A DNA stretch of 64,000 bases from Coenobita brevimanus (GCA_032717465.1 CM064671.1:52258498-52322497), one strand, 5' to 3'. Counted from the stretch's first letter, positions 12,104 through 23,229 are shown. Notes: a model not told the origin generated them from the letters alone. Program-made: numbers and translations.

Positions 12104-12262
12104 AGGATGAGATGGAGGGATGGAGTGGAGAGGTACATGAGAGAGGGGTGTGTGAGCTGGGAGCAGGGCAGGGAAATCGGGGGGAACAGAGAGACATAGA
12201 GGCGATTTGTTTGTCGTCACCCCTTATGGGATTAAGGCGTCTGGCAATAGACAGATGGATTA
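12104..12262 (+). mobile_element. LINE family A, 3' UTR fragment
   Basis: Matches the ends of the family A copies at 48020-48175 and 54060-54226: GAGATGGAGGGATGGAGTGG, a GTGAGCTGGGAGCAGG-like block, then ATTAAGGCGTCTGGCAATAG with a short degenerate ATAG tail. Only the 3' end is present, as expected for a strongly 5'-truncated LINE insertion. Confidence 0.75.
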
Positions 12263-12540
12263 TTATTATTAGTAGTAGTAATAATATTAATAATCTTAAT
12301 AATAATAATCAAAATAGATATTATAGATGATTATATAATTATATACAAGTACTGTTATACCCTTGATGATAATATACATTATTATAATTTTGTAGATTTA
12401 TTTACATTTAGGTTATATGTTTAAATATATACAAATCCCAATACAGGCATAATATCTGGCGAGGAAGAATACAGTACAACCGAACTTGGAAAATTGTGGT
12501 TGTATGTCCTGCTGAAGAGTAAATATCCGGTGAAATGAAA

Positions 12541-12724
12541 GGAAAATATTGATTCATTATACCATTATACAGTTGAAATAAACATTCATATGTAGGGTAC
12601 TACACACTCCTTAGTGAGATGACCAGCCACCATAGTAAATGTTGATTTGTTATACCAGTATATAATTTTAATGCACAGTCATATGTAGGGTACTACACAT
12701 TCCTTAGTACAATGACCAGCCACC
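12541..12724. repeat. 92-bp tandem duplication at the Tc1 3' end
   Basis: 12541-12632 and 12633-12724 are two diverged copies. Both contain TCATATGTAGGGTACTACAC and ATGACCAGCCACCAT. The second copy includes the last codons and stop of the Tc1-like transposase (minus strand), so the duplication took part of the transposase end with it. Confidence 0.75.
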
Positions 12725-13039
12725 ATTAGCATCTACAACCGCATGTAAACTTTTAGGCATACTCTGCACAAGTTCCTGACGTATATTAGGACGACGTCGT
12801 ATTGACCCTCACGCATCAAAAGCCTTCGTTTCGATGGCTTGGCAGTTTCGTTGTTCGCACACGCCCCAGTCACGAACCATAATTGCCAATTGGTTTTCAA
12901 GGGGATTAAGGTTGCAGCCCTTTGCTGGCCAATTTATTACCTTTATTTCTGGATGCTGCTCAAACTATTCTCCCGCTACATTGGTGATATGGATGGGGCT
13001 GTTATCGTGCACTGCAACGATAGGGTGTGGGTGGGGAAT

Positions 13040-14278
13040 CAGGCATGGGGCGATTACAGTGGTATTGTAATCGATTACGATTACTTTGCAAACGATTACG
13101 ATTATGATTACAGTAAAAGTAAGAGTAATCGATTACGATTACATAAGAAGTAATCATGATTACCATCATGATTACATGTACTGTTGTCTATCTATCTATT
13201 GCCAGACACCATAATCTCGTAAAGGATGGCCATTTGACACTGAGTTAGTTGTTTTACAGGGAGGGGCACCAACCCTCTACCAACCCACTTGTTGACACGT
13301 AGGGAGCACGTATAGTTTGGTTATATGGTTACCACCCAGCGTTGTAAATGGTTTCTTGACTTACAGGAAACCATTTGGGTTGTCACTCAATGTAAAGCCA
13401 CCTGTAAAGGAAAGAAAAGGAATAAGAAGTGACAGGAAAGATAGGAGAAATAGGAAGAGAGGAGGGCAGGCACAGAAAAAAAATGATAAAAGCTAAGGAG
13501 GTAGGCAGCACTACATCAAGTGTGTGGATGATGGTCGCCACCACCTACCACAATTACTGTTATGCACTATATAATTATGAGCACTTTTCTTTTTTACTTG
13601 GCATTGGTTAAGTAAATAGCTGAAGTTAGTTTTTAAAAACAAAATCATCGTCCAGTAATATAAAACTGATATTTTCTAGGGATATATATCTATATGCAAA
13701 TCATTTTAATAAGAATTACCTGCGTAAGGAAGAACATAGGGTTAAGCTCTGCAGAACCTATGGCGACTGTTACTCTGGATAAAAATAAAGTGAACGGTGC
13801 TATGTCCAGTAAATTGTTCCGTTATTTTTTGCCAATTTGCAATACAAATGTGTTTTAATAAATGAGGCACCAAGACTTTTCTTCACTGTGTCCTTGACTC
13901 TTTCATTCTATTAACATTTCTTCCAACTGAGATCTTCCCAGGTGATATTATTTTAGCTTAGGCAGGATATTATATGGAAGCTTCTAGGTGATAACCTACA
14001 TTTCACTTTTGTTTTATGGACAATTATGGTGTATATTTGACTGTTTGACACTGAACTACAGTATTTTATTCTTGACGAATATTTGTGGAAGAATAACTTA
14101 TCTGGGGCCTTGTAATCGTAAAAGTAACCATGATTACGATTACAATATGAGAGTAATCGATTACAATTGCAATTTCTTTGAAAAAATGCCTAAGTAATTG
14201 ATTACGATTACGATTACACAAAAGCCTGTAATCCATTACAATCGATTACGATTACAGATTACAATTACCCCATGTCTG
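13040..14278. mobile_element. Non-autonomous hAT-like element inside the Tc1 relic
   Basis: Ends are CAGGCATGGGGCGATTA on the left and, on the opposite strand at the right, CAGACATGGGGTAATTG (13 of 17 identical). Flanks TGGGGAAT (13032-13039) and GTGGGAAT (14279-14286) fit a diverged 8-bp target duplication, the hAT size. Both subterminal regions are packed with GATTAC/GTAATC motifs in both orientations, which is common in some hAT families. No transposase frame is present. Removing the element and one flank copy rejoins the Tc1 reading frame, which supports these borders. It contains a SINE at 13188-13554. Confidence 0.8.
13188..13554 (-). mobile_element. LINE-tailed short element (SINE-like), copy 1
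   Basis: About 367 bases in minus orientation, ending (plus-strand left side) in CTATCTATCTATTGCCAGAC. This is the reverse complement of the LINE family A tail. Flanks TACTGTTGT (13179-13187) and TACTGTTAT (13555-13563) form a 9-bp target duplication with one mismatch. It shares a conserved internal hairpin (stem AAATGGTTTC/GAAACCATTT, 13346-13377) with copies at 33839 and 51379. No tRNA-like A/B boxes, 5S or 7SL similarity was recognised, so the head is of unknown origin. Confidence 0.8.
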
Positions 14279-14550
14279 GTGGGAATAACCATGCATCTCA
14301 CTGAAGGGACGAGAACATCCTCTAACACTTCTACGTGATCATTGCCTGTGAATCTTCCGCACAATTTTACTAACTCCGCTGGACCCTCAGCCCACGTCCA
14401 ACCCCCGAAAATAACACTCACTCTTCCACTCTTGGTTCTCTCCTGGATAATAACTTCATGATACCGGATATTCCCTCTCCTCCAGCAGTGCTGTGCTCGT
14501 GCCTCCACTGACGTAAAATACTTTTCATCTGTGAAGATAACTTTTTTCCA

Positions 14551-15775
14551 AAAGAGTGATCGGTGTGGAGAAACTCATGCATTAGCTCTTGATATCTCTA
14601 AAGCTTTCGACAGAGTATGGCACCGTTCCCTGCTGTCCAAACTCCCTTGCTATGGACTAACGTCTTTTGTTCCTTTGATTTCTTCTTATCTTAGTGACAG
14701 GAAAATAAGAGTAAAAGTAGATGATGTATATTCGAATTTCCACTCAATTAACGCCGGCGTGCCGCAGGGATCAGTTCTGGTGCCAACCCTATTTCTGGTT
14801 CATATTAATGATCTCTTATCTGTCACTTACAATCCCATTCACTCATATGCAGATGACTCAACACTACATAGTTCATTCACACTCAGACATCTATTTACAA
14901 AGTCTTATATCTCTACCTCTCAACTCAGTACAGCCATCTCCATAAATCAAGATCTATCTACAATCAGTGAATGGGGACTAAACAACCTTGTCTCTTTTAA
15001 TGCTAGTAAAACTAAATATATACAGTTTACTAATAGACAGATATTGCCAGATTCGTACATTACCTTCAGTGCTACTAATATTCCCATCTCCAAAAGTATT
15101 GAAATTCTTGGTGTCTCACTTAACAGTGCCCTCAGCTGGACCTCTCATGTCAGATCACTTGCTAAAACCGCCTCAAAGAAACTTGGATTATTGTACAGAG
15201 TCCGTAACTTCTTCGCCGATGAGCAGTTAGCTATAATTTATAAGAGTCATGTGCGCTCTCAGCTTGAATATTGCTCACCCTTGTGGAATGGTTGTGGAGA
15301 GGTTGCATTAAGACAACCAGACAAAATTCAGAATAAAGCTGTTAGAATCATTAACAACCCTGCCATTACATATAAACTACCTCCCCTGCAAGTAAGAAGG
15401 AATGTTGCCTCCCTTGCATTATTTTACAGATATTTTTTTGGCAAATGCTCAGATGAAGTTGGGTCCATGGTGCCACCTCTCCATGCCTTCCCTCGTGCTA
15501 CACGGGCATCTGGTAGCGCTCATGACTGGAATGTCACTCAACCATATTGCAGAACTTCTGCCTATCAGAATTCTTTAATTCCCCGAACTGCATCTCTCTG
15601 GAACTCGCTTCCCCGGAGTTGTTTTCCTCCAAATTTCAACCCACAACTGTTCAAGTCTAACTGTTACAGATATTTTATGAACAGAGGACACCAGTAATCT
15701 GGTTTATGGATTTTTTTTTTTTTACCCATTTGTTTTTCCTTCCTCCGTTCTGTTATTTATAAAAAAAAAAAAAAG
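14551..15775 (+). pseudogene. CR1-like LINE reverse transcriptase, 5'-truncated
   Basis: Carboxyl part of the ORF2 protein of a CR1/L2/Jockey-superfamily LINE; an open frame of about 388 codons runs 14531-15697. Motifs: ALDISKAFDRVWH (first catalytic Asp block), AGVPQGSVL, SYADDSTLH (YADD catalytic pair), and LVSFNASKTKYIQF. The C terminus includes RRNVASLALFYRYFFGKCSDE and SLWNSLPRSCFPP, typical of this LINE group. Endonuclease and fingers are missing through 5' truncation. T- and A-runs (15708-15722 and 15761-15774) mark the 3' end. The frame is open, so this copy is younger than most here. It abuts the Tc1 relic at 14551. Confidence 0.88.
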
Positions 15776-15929
15776 ATACTGAAGCACAAATCAAAGGCAA
15801 CAATCCCTTTGTTGTTGTGTTAATATTTGTTTATTTGGCCGGGATATGGCAATGAATATTTGCCTCGTGGATCCGCCACCTTGTGGTGCTAGGATGGCAA
15901 GGAAGTTCAAGGTTACGAGTATGGTGAAC

Positions 15930-17055
15930 TGCTAATGTTTATGACTGCTTTTGCACCGCGTTAAGGACAGCACGACGACACAAGTTGAACTGCTGGGAAT
16001 TGCAGCTGCCCTCACCCTTGCGAAGAAAGGAACAGGACCTGCAGTCATCATCACAGATAGCCTCGGTGCACTACAATCGCCTACCTCATGCACAAGACTC
16101 GCCAAGAAGGCTAACATTCTCATAAGGAAAATGCAGGAAAAGGGCAGGCAACTCTTCTAATATGGGCACCGTCACAAGCAGGCATCACAGGCAACGAGAG
16201 AGCAGATCATGATGGACGAAGTAGACTACATGTTCCCACTGCCTATTATCAACCTGAGGGAAGCCACAAGAGCACAGATCCTCGATGAATACAGGGAACA
16301 CATTCAACAAATGAAGACTTGCCACTCCTCCGTATCCAGGTACTATGATACGACAAAAGGTAAACCGCCAAAATACAAACAAAGCAGCCTCAAGATGAGA
16401 AAACAACAAACAACCTATAGCCGAATTAGACTATATTACAGATACCTCTGGGAAGTGGCCCCGCAACTTAAATCATTAGATACCAACTGCAGGCTATGTT
16501 GACAAAACGATGCACACACCCTCTCGCACTACCCACACAACTGCAGCGAGTTAACGAACTACAAACCGAGATTGGCAGGAGCAACAGATGCAGAATAAGT
16601 GCACCATTCACCGATCCACAGAGGCTCAAGGCAATGCTCGACGAACATCACAGATTTGTAAACTCTAGATGAGTTAGCTTTACAGAAATACATGTCACTG
16701 ATGTATTGTTGTTTACCTGCACCTGCATTGGTGACCTAGCTCCTATTAGTTGTGTACTCCCCCATATGGGTCGAGGAATTAGTGTAACAGTCACCACTGA
16801 TATACAGGGAGCCCAGTACTTTATCAGCTGTGGACTCCCCATTTGGATTAAGAAAGCAGTGGAACGGTCGTCACTTTTAAATGTAACCAAAGTCAAATAA
16901 CCATCTAGGAAAACAACACATGTTCAAAGTCAGAAATACAATAATATCAAGGCAACCCAATAAGGTAATATTCACCAGGAGGCATGCCATTTGTGTCCCC
17001 TGCCTACCTTGTGTAGCCTATTAGCTCTACACGATAAAAGTCTTGAATTGAATAG
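15930..17055 (+). pseudogene. I-like LINE: RNase H and zinc-knuckle fragment
   Basis: Degraded 3' part of a LINE with an RNase H domain. Motifs: VELLGIAAALTLAKK, VIITDSLGALQS (near 16045-16080), and WAPSQAGITGNERAD (about 16165-16210, the HxGIxGNExAD-type block). About 100 codons later comes a CCHC-like knuckle, CRLC-X8-H-X4-C (16490-16540). Stops and frame changes occur near 16160, 16210 and 16501. The 3' region ends in TAGCTCTAC...CTTGAATTGAATAG near 17020-17055, a tail type seen in RNase H-bearing LINEs. The reverse transcriptase itself is absent. Confidence 0.75.
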
Positions 17056-17229
17056 TGCTTTCAGGATGTATTTAAGCTAAGCAAAGTGATTATAGTAAAT
17101 ATGTACTTTTGTGGTGCATGTTTTTGAAATCTACAGTGTTGACCTATATGCCGGCAGTGCCTTGTTCGAATGCTATGTTAAGACACCAAAGCCAAACTTA
17201 GTTATGCCTAATCAACTCCTCTAACTAGG

Positions 17230-17700
17230 TTGGAGGATATTATGTATTCGCCTGTGTTTCTCTGTTTCTCCATATCTCCAAAAGTTCTCAATGAATTTCA
17301 ATAAATTTGGGGGGATGGGTGGGCCATGGGTCAAGAAAGAATTCAAAAATTTTGGGGGCGGATCGAGATCTGGATCCGGAGTACCCCGCACAATATCTCC
17401 AGAAGTTCTTAATGAATTTCAATTATATTTTGTTGAATTATGGGCCATGAGCCAAAAGATATTTGATTAATTTTGGGGTGGATCTGGATCCTATATATCC
17501 CACAAGATATATATAAAAAATTCTCGATTTCATTAAAATTTTGTGGATGTGTGGGCCATGGATGAAGGAACATTTGATTAAAATTGGGTGCGGATCCAGA
17601 TCCAATGTATTCTACACAGTATCATCGCTTATCCGGATCCGGATCCTTTGTAATGGCATTGGCGGAGGTATGCGCTCCCTGAATGCTTTCTAGTTTATGA
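17230..17700 (+). repeat. About 118-bp repeat, three units, with conserved end
   Basis: Units start near 17286, 17406 and 17522 and share TTCTYAATGAATTTCAAT, a GGGCCATG block and GGATCYGGATCC palindromes. The array ends with GGCGGAGGTATGCGCTCCC near 17662-17682. That end block resembles one I associate with dispersed repeats in several animal genomes, which is recall and not verified here. No protein is encoded. Confidence 0.7.
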
Positions 17701-18620
17701 AGTATGAAGATGATTATTGGAAATCTTATTTATAAATTGGTGATTGAATAGACCTGTGTGCCTTAGATGCTATTAATTGCAATATAATAAGTCTGTGCTC
17801 GTTATTGTTGGTTTCATCATTCATGATATCTTACATAAATTAGTTTAGAAATATTTAAAAGAGAGAAGAAATTATGTGAAAACAGAGAGGAGAAAAATAT
17901 ATTCATTACATAGCATGAGCATGAGAGAAGCAAAAAATTTCATCTTGTTACTGACCAACTACATAAAGGATAAAACAAGTGGAGAATAAACAACAGAGAT
18001 GAAATTATGTGATTCGTAACATAAGGATGATAAAAACAAAACTTATACTTCTGTTACTAACAAATAAACAGAGGATAAAGCAAAATGAAAGAAAACAAAT
18101 ATGAAGTCAAACTACCAATACAGTACAAACAGAATGAGTGAAACAATAAAAGCATATACTTTTGTTACCGAACATACATTTACTGGGAGAAAAATACTAA
18201 GGAGGAGAAATAAACACAGCTATAACATGACACCAGGATGAAAGAAATATAAAATATACTCATATTATTGTGTACTAAAAATTTATATTAGTTATCCAAA
18301 AGATGCTATATTTGTTACTCCAAAACAAAAAAAATGTGTTACAACAACAGAGGGCGTGAGGGGCAGCCACAAAGATCCCAGCACATATTTTGGTCATCCA
18401 TTTTTATTGGCTGCTGCAGTCCCATTCCTATCATCGTTTATATACAGTAGTCATTGCTAGTTTGCTAGCGTCTCCCAGCACAGGACTTCGATGCATAGTT
18501 ATGAAGAGTGGCAGGGCTGCCCCATCTGGATTAGTTTTTTTTTTTTTTTTTTTTTCACTTGCAGGTTACAATGAACTTAGGCTGGCTAGTTGTCATTTTC
18601 CTCCCTTCCCTGTTTAGAGA
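17701..18620. other. No gene recognised
   Basis: Very A-rich sequence on the plus strand, then a T-run at 18534-18555. No domain-bearing frame. Confidence 0.4.
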
Positions 18621-18633
18621 TTCATTGGATGTT

Positions 18634-18635
<2 letters not shown>

Positions 18636-18716
<81 letters not shown>
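18636..18716. repeat. (TA)n microsatellite
   Basis: About 40 TA units followed by TGTGTGTTGTAG. Confidence 0.95.
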
Positions 18717-18722
<6 letters not shown>

Positions 18723-18726
18723 TGTA

Positions 18727-18835
18727 GTCAAGACCAGGGACCTCGAGACCAAGAACAAGACCAGGACCAGATCCTCCGAGGCCAAGACCAAGACCAGACC
18801 CTCTGAGACCAAGACCAAGACAAAGACCAAGCTTT
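18727..18835 (+). repeat. AAGACCAGACC minisatellite, block 1
   Basis: Six-base-like units (AAGACC, GAGACC, AAGACA) form an imperfect array next to (TA)n. The plus frame reads KTRPSETKTKTK, a by-product of the repeat. A related block lies at 19915-20045. Confidence 0.8.
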
Positions 18836-18839
18836 ACCA

Positions 18840-19395
18840 GTGCCCAAACGTTCCATACACATATTCATCTTTCGTTTCTCGTGAACAGTCGAGGGGGACT
18901 ACCTATTATGGGGGATAATTACACAGGAGACCGAAGGGGTTTCGCTATACAGAGGAGGGAAGCAAAAATGTTCGTAAATATAAAATATATATTTTACTTC
19001 CATAAGTGCTCCAATTACCTCTTACGGTCGTACCCACTATTTGTTTAATAGAACAGTTTTCACTAACTTTCCCTCTTGAAAGGGGCCCTCATTCGAGTCT
19101 GCTCACTGCCCTTCTTGCTACTACAGATGATTTATCGGCCCCCAGGTAGCCCCCCTCCCCTACTTTAGTGGGGCTAGAAAAGCCACTGGGCCACATGGCC
19201 ATCCACCCCCCCCCCCTCGTAGGTGAAGAAATTGTATGAAATACGAGGGTGGCTGTGAAACTCTAGAGAACATTTTGATTTCTTCTTAAAAGGTCACAGA
19301 AGTCACTGCTGGCATCCGTGATAGCCATTTGGAAGCTCTGAAGGGTCATAACTCGAAAGGCCGGAAGCCACTGATGTCTGACTTGGCCCCCATCA
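18840..19395. other. No gene recognised between the two minisatellites
   Basis: Includes a C/G-rich block near 19140-19215 in which GGGGCTAGAAAAGCCACTG at about 19170-19188 could be the end of another short DNA element. No coding content. Confidence 0.35.
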
Positions 19396-19398
19396 CTC

Positions 19399-19419
19399 AA
19401 AATCCTGGCTACGCCCCTG
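19399..19419 (-). mobile_element. Possible hAT-type terminal repeat
   Basis: On the minus strand the block reads CAGGGGCGTAGCCAGGATTT, a terminus style common in hAT-derived short elements. The opposite end was not located, so the element's extent is unknown. Confidence 0.4.
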
Positions 19420-19914
19420 TAAGGAAGGAAATACATTTACAAAATTTAATATACAGTATGTGAACACTGAACTTGTTGGTAAAAAGTTTCTGCTTTCATT
19501 GCTTCACTAGCATGAAGAAAAATATAGGAAAACAGAAATTTTTGTGGTTACGTATTCCAAGCGAACTAGCTATACCTGTGGTGTACGTGTACAAAGGGTG
19601 CAGGGATTGCATACACCATACACAGAGGTGAACAGAGCTGCAAACGCGTGCATGCAAAAGGAGATTATCACTGCGAGAATGGTCACATCATACATGCTCT
19701 CCCGACTCGCACGCACTCTATCGGCGCTCGCAGGGCTCAGCTCATGCATCATCACCGTAGGAATAGTCAGGCAGTATCTATAGACAGTACAACTCTGTAT
19801 GGCGCGTCGTGAATCGAATCAGCCATGATTTTTCTCTGTATGATCATAAATTCCGACCTTCCCCACACTGCGATGCACTTTGTAATGCTGGACTTGATTT
19901 GGTCTCGAGCCAAA

Positions 19915-20045
19915 TCTCAGAGACCAGAAGCTTCGAGACCAAGATCAACACCAAGACCACATCAAGTGAGACCAAGATCAACACCAAGACCACATCAAAC
20001 TGTCTCGAGACCGGTCTCGAGACCAAGACATGTCTCGAGACCTAC
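19915..20045 (+). repeat. AAGACC/TCTCGAGACC minisatellite, block 2
   Basis: Repeats of GAGACCAAGATCAACACC followed by palindromic TCTCGAGACC units. Block 1 (18727-18835) has the same core and orientation. Confidence 0.8.
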
Positions 20046-20046
20046 A

Positions 20047-20153
<107 letters not shown>

Positions 20154-20159
20154 ATTGTA

Positions 20160-20545
20160 TTGACCTTGCCTTTGCTTGCTTATTTCTGAACTGACCCCCT
20201 CATTCATCGCTCTCTGTTGTGATCTGAGTCACAGCCTTCGGATGGTGGTTTGAGAGGATAATCTCAGCCGTAGTTGTTCTACCCTGGGTATCTTGTCCCT
20301 CATTTTCTCTTTCTACCCATTTTCCTTACAAGTGGGAGGCGGTTACTTTGGCAGATGCATCTGCCACCACTCCCCCTTTCAGGAAGGGAGGTGGTCCTGG
20401 GGGAATGACTGATACACCGACTGACTGCCGACAGACTGAACAAGTGATGCCAAGCACAACAAACCTCACCTGGCAGCAGTTGTTTTGTTGCTGTTACATT
20501 CCGAGTCGATACTGCCATTTAATTAAAGTCTAAGGTAATGGCGCA
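20160..20545. other. No gene recognised
   Basis: No domain or repeat that I can support. Confidence 0.4.
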
Positions 20546-20551
20546 AATGCT

Positions 20552-20995
20552 TTCAAGTTACGCCCTCTGAATATCCGTGATCTTGCATTTGACCTTTCAA
20601 GGTCACTCCACATCAAAGGTTATGATGCCAAATAAAGGCCCATGTGAGACTTGCTGTATCTTGATAATAGTACATACCTATCTTCAACGAGTTTCGAGTT
20701 ATAGCCCCCTGAATAACCGTGACCTTGAGTTTGACCCTTCAAGGTACTGAAAGTCAAAGGTTTTGGTGCCCAGTGAAAGCCCATATTACGAGGCCCTATA
20801 TGTTCTTAATATTAAATATCTCTGTCTTCAACCCGTTTCAAGTTATTGTCCTTTGAAAATCCGTGACCTTGATTTTGACCTTTCAGGATCACCCCATTAC
20901 CTGCAAAATTTAGTCACTATCTTTTCGGACCGGTGCCCACATACCCTGAAAGTTTCATGTAATTTCATTTTGCTGTTTTTTCTGTAGTTTTGCTT
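20552..20995 (+). repeat. About 143-bp tandem repeat, three units
   Basis: The block RAGTTAYNGYCCYCTGAATA plus CCGTGACCTTGANTTTGACC recurs at about 20552, 20694 and 20838. Units also share a GGTGCCCAGTGAAAGCCCAT-like segment. After the last unit comes a GC-rich palindromic stretch (CCGGACTCCGGCCGG, about 21029-21043). Non-coding. Confidence 0.75.
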
Positions 20996-21112
20996 AAAAA
21001 CAAAGAATCTTGCCAAAAACAATACCTCGCCGGACTCCGGCCGGGTGAGATAATAACCCCACACTTGTACCCACCTTGACATACTTGTCAGTGATGCATT
21101 GTTTATTATCCT

Positions 21113-21388
21113 TCATACTGTCTGTTCTGTTTCCTTGACCAGTCTGAATTCTTTTGCTATCAAGAAGGTGACTGATGTTAAAAGGAAAATGATAATGAAG
21201 GCCTTCCAGTTAAAAGTGACAACTCCTCCCAGGATAAAGAATTGCTTAAGCTGCAAAAGTTTCGCTGTTATGATGTTGAGCAGAGGATCCTGCACTACAT
21301 GAATTCTGGCAATGGAGTTGTCACTTGTAGGGACCTGTATAACACTGTAAATTAGCATACAAACTGAGATAAAAATTTCATAATTCAA
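21113..21388 (-). CDS. Unidentified 91-codon hydrophobic frame
   Basis: The N terminus (MNYEIFISVCMLIYSV) looks like a signal anchor. A second hydrophobic segment, FIIIFLLTSVTFLIA, sits near the C terminus, preceded by GGVVTFNWKA. The pattern of a small-residue turn, NWK and then a TYL-like helix recalls the last segment of arthropod gustatory receptors, but the conserved TYxxxxxQF is only partly matched and the rest is too short to judge. It lies 260 bases beyond the end of the integrase relic on the same strand, so an unrelated frame inside that element's 3' region is an alternative. Confidence 0.2.
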   Translation of the reverse strand: MNYEIFISVCMLIYSVIQVPTSDNSIARIHVVQDPLLNIITAKLLQLKQFFILGGVVTFNWKAFIIIFLLTSVTFLIAKEFRLVKETEQTV

Positions 21389-21649
21389 TAAATTATCACA
21401 TAAAAAAAAACATTACAAAGAAAAAGAGCAAAAAAATTAATGTATAACTGTACAAAGTATCTCCACTCACAAATATCAGGCTAACTAGAAACTCTGACAC
21501 AGCGAAAAATTTCGAGAATCGTCGGGAATACTCCAGACCTACCTAACTAGCAAGTCCATCTTCTCAGCACTAATCCCTCTCTAGTCCTTTGTCGTCCCGA
21601 CAAAACTACACAATGTATAGAAATAAAACCCTTAATCCAAAGTAAACAT

Positions 21650-22505
21650 TTAATTATACACAACAATACCCTTCAACTTATCAGGTCTTCTGCTATGCCA
21701 CTTTCGACGACATCCTGCTCCTCCACACAGTCCACTCTTCGTGGAATGTCTTGGTCCACTTCCTGACTCACTTCTTCTCTTAAGAAAACTGTCACCATCC
21801 ACTTGTACTACAGCTCCTTGGTCCTTCTCAACATCCTCGGCTGTTGGAGAGTACAATTCCTCAGAGACGTCCAAGCTGTTCTGTCCTTGCCCATGGTACT
21901 GCTACAGATGATTCACGTGTACCACCTTTGGGCGAGACTTCTTGCCACCCCGAATTCAGAACGTTATGTCTGATAGGCGGTCCAGCACAGTGTAAGGCCT
22001 GTCCCACGGGCTCTGCAGCTTCAGTGACTGTCCCTCCTTCCGCTGACCATTGTATAACCAACATATGTCACCATCCTTGAAGCTCACCACACTTGCCTTG
22101 GCATCACACTTGCACTTTATATCTTCGCTTGATAACTATAGAGCTTCTCGCACTTGATGATGTACTTCAGCCAGCCTTTCCCGAAGATGCTTTGCATATC
22201 TGGAGGTGTTTGTAGGCAGCTCCTCACAAGGTGGTCTTCTCATCAAAAAGTCATCGGGTGAACATAACTTGCGGCCCAGCATCAGATTTGCAAGGGTGTG
22301 ACCTGTAGACTCGTGCGATGTGGACTCCTATGCTTCAGCAACACAGGTAATTCCTGGTCTCATTCCGTTTGTCCCTCTACGCAGTACTTTGCCAGTTCTT
22401 TTCCGAGGGTCCAGTTGAATTTCTCCACCATTCCATCTGAATGTGGCTTTAGTGGGGTCGTCCTGGTCTCCTTGATCCGCAGTAACTTGCAACACTCACG
22501 GAACA
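21650..22505 (-). pseudogene. Gypsy-type LTR retrotransposon integrase, C-terminal half
   Basis: The minus strand encodes, across several stops and frame changes, the end of a Ty3/Gypsy-like integrase. First comes PHSDGMVEKFNWTLGKELA, which holds the third catalytic residue (Glu) of the DDE core. Then come a GHTP-ANLMLGR-like block, RLAEVHHQVREAL and a CWLYNGQRKEGQSLKLQ-like region with the GPY/F-type C-terminal fold, ending near 21653 (KLKGIVVYN, stop). The first two catalytic Asp and all of RT and RNase H are missing upstream of 22505. No LTR was demonstrated, although 21480-21640 is a candidate 3' region. Confidence 0.75.
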
Positions 22506-22509
22506 TGAT

Positions 22510-23120
22510 AGGCAATTGGATAGGCGGACAAGGGGAAAGACAAACAGTCTCTCAATCATTATTTCACATTTACTTCTATATCAGTCCTGCCGAAAACAGG
22601 CGATTTTATTCAGTATTAGTGAGAATATACTCCTTCTGTAGACGAGGACGTGAAAGACAGAGAAGCAGGAAAAATAAACAGAAGGAATGTGAGGCAGACA
22701 TTTTCTGAATCATCAGTTTACATGAACTGGAATTATCAGTTCACATTATCTGGTACTGCAATGTTCTTACTGCCAGATGCTTTTATTCAGTTGAGGTGAA
22801 ATGCGACTCTTCCGGACAGGAAGGCGTAAAGCATATGAAGACATACTGACTAACAGACAAACACTCTTCAAATGGCTTATGCATGATTGGCTTATTGAAT
22901 ATAATTAAAATCTGGCGGTGCAGCTAATTCATGAAGTAAACTGCTAGTTTATGCTTGATACTGGCTGATAGTTTTATTAAGCTTAAAGCAGAACACGCCT
23001 CACCCGTTACACAAATATTTTTACTCATTGAATTGCATTAAATACACTAACGTTTTCGAAGATAGAGCAGGTGATATTTTTTAACAGACTGAGTCAAGCA
23101 CGTAATGACCTGTCCTCTTT
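22510..23120. other. No gene recognised
   Basis: AT-rich sequence between the integrase relic and the GT array. Confidence 0.4.
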
Positions 23121-23132
23121 CCGTATTATATC

Positions 23133-23136
<4 letters not shown>

Positions 23137-23226
<90 letters not shown>
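23137..23226. repeat. (GT)n microsatellite, about 44 units
   Basis: Pure GT array. Overlapping frames rich in Cys/Val are artefacts. Confidence 0.97.
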
Positions 23227-23228
<2 letters not shown>

Positions 23229-23229
23229 T

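Larger units (their letters stand above)
12704..14551 (-). pseudogene. Tc1/mariner-type transposase, split by an insertion
   Basis: DDE transposase of the Tc1/mariner superfamily, read on the minus strand in two pieces. The first piece (about 14551-14287) has the first catalytic Asp in VIFTDEKYF and the VSVIFGGW block (family VMVWGG). The second piece (about 13031-12704) has the second Asp in VHDNSPIH, then WPAKGCNLNPLENQLAIM with the catalytic Glu, 35 residues after that Asp. It ends DANGGWSLY, stop at 12704-12706. An in-frame TAG lies between the second Asp and the Glu. The two pieces are separated by the hAT-like element at 13040-14278. The N-terminal DNA-binding half is absent, since a CR1-like LINE begins at about 14551. 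Confidence 0.88.

Noticed and set aside
18555..18918. Ile/Tyr-repeat membrane-like proteins
   Set aside because: Translations of (TA)n plus the AAGACC minisatellite, open on both strands for that reason.
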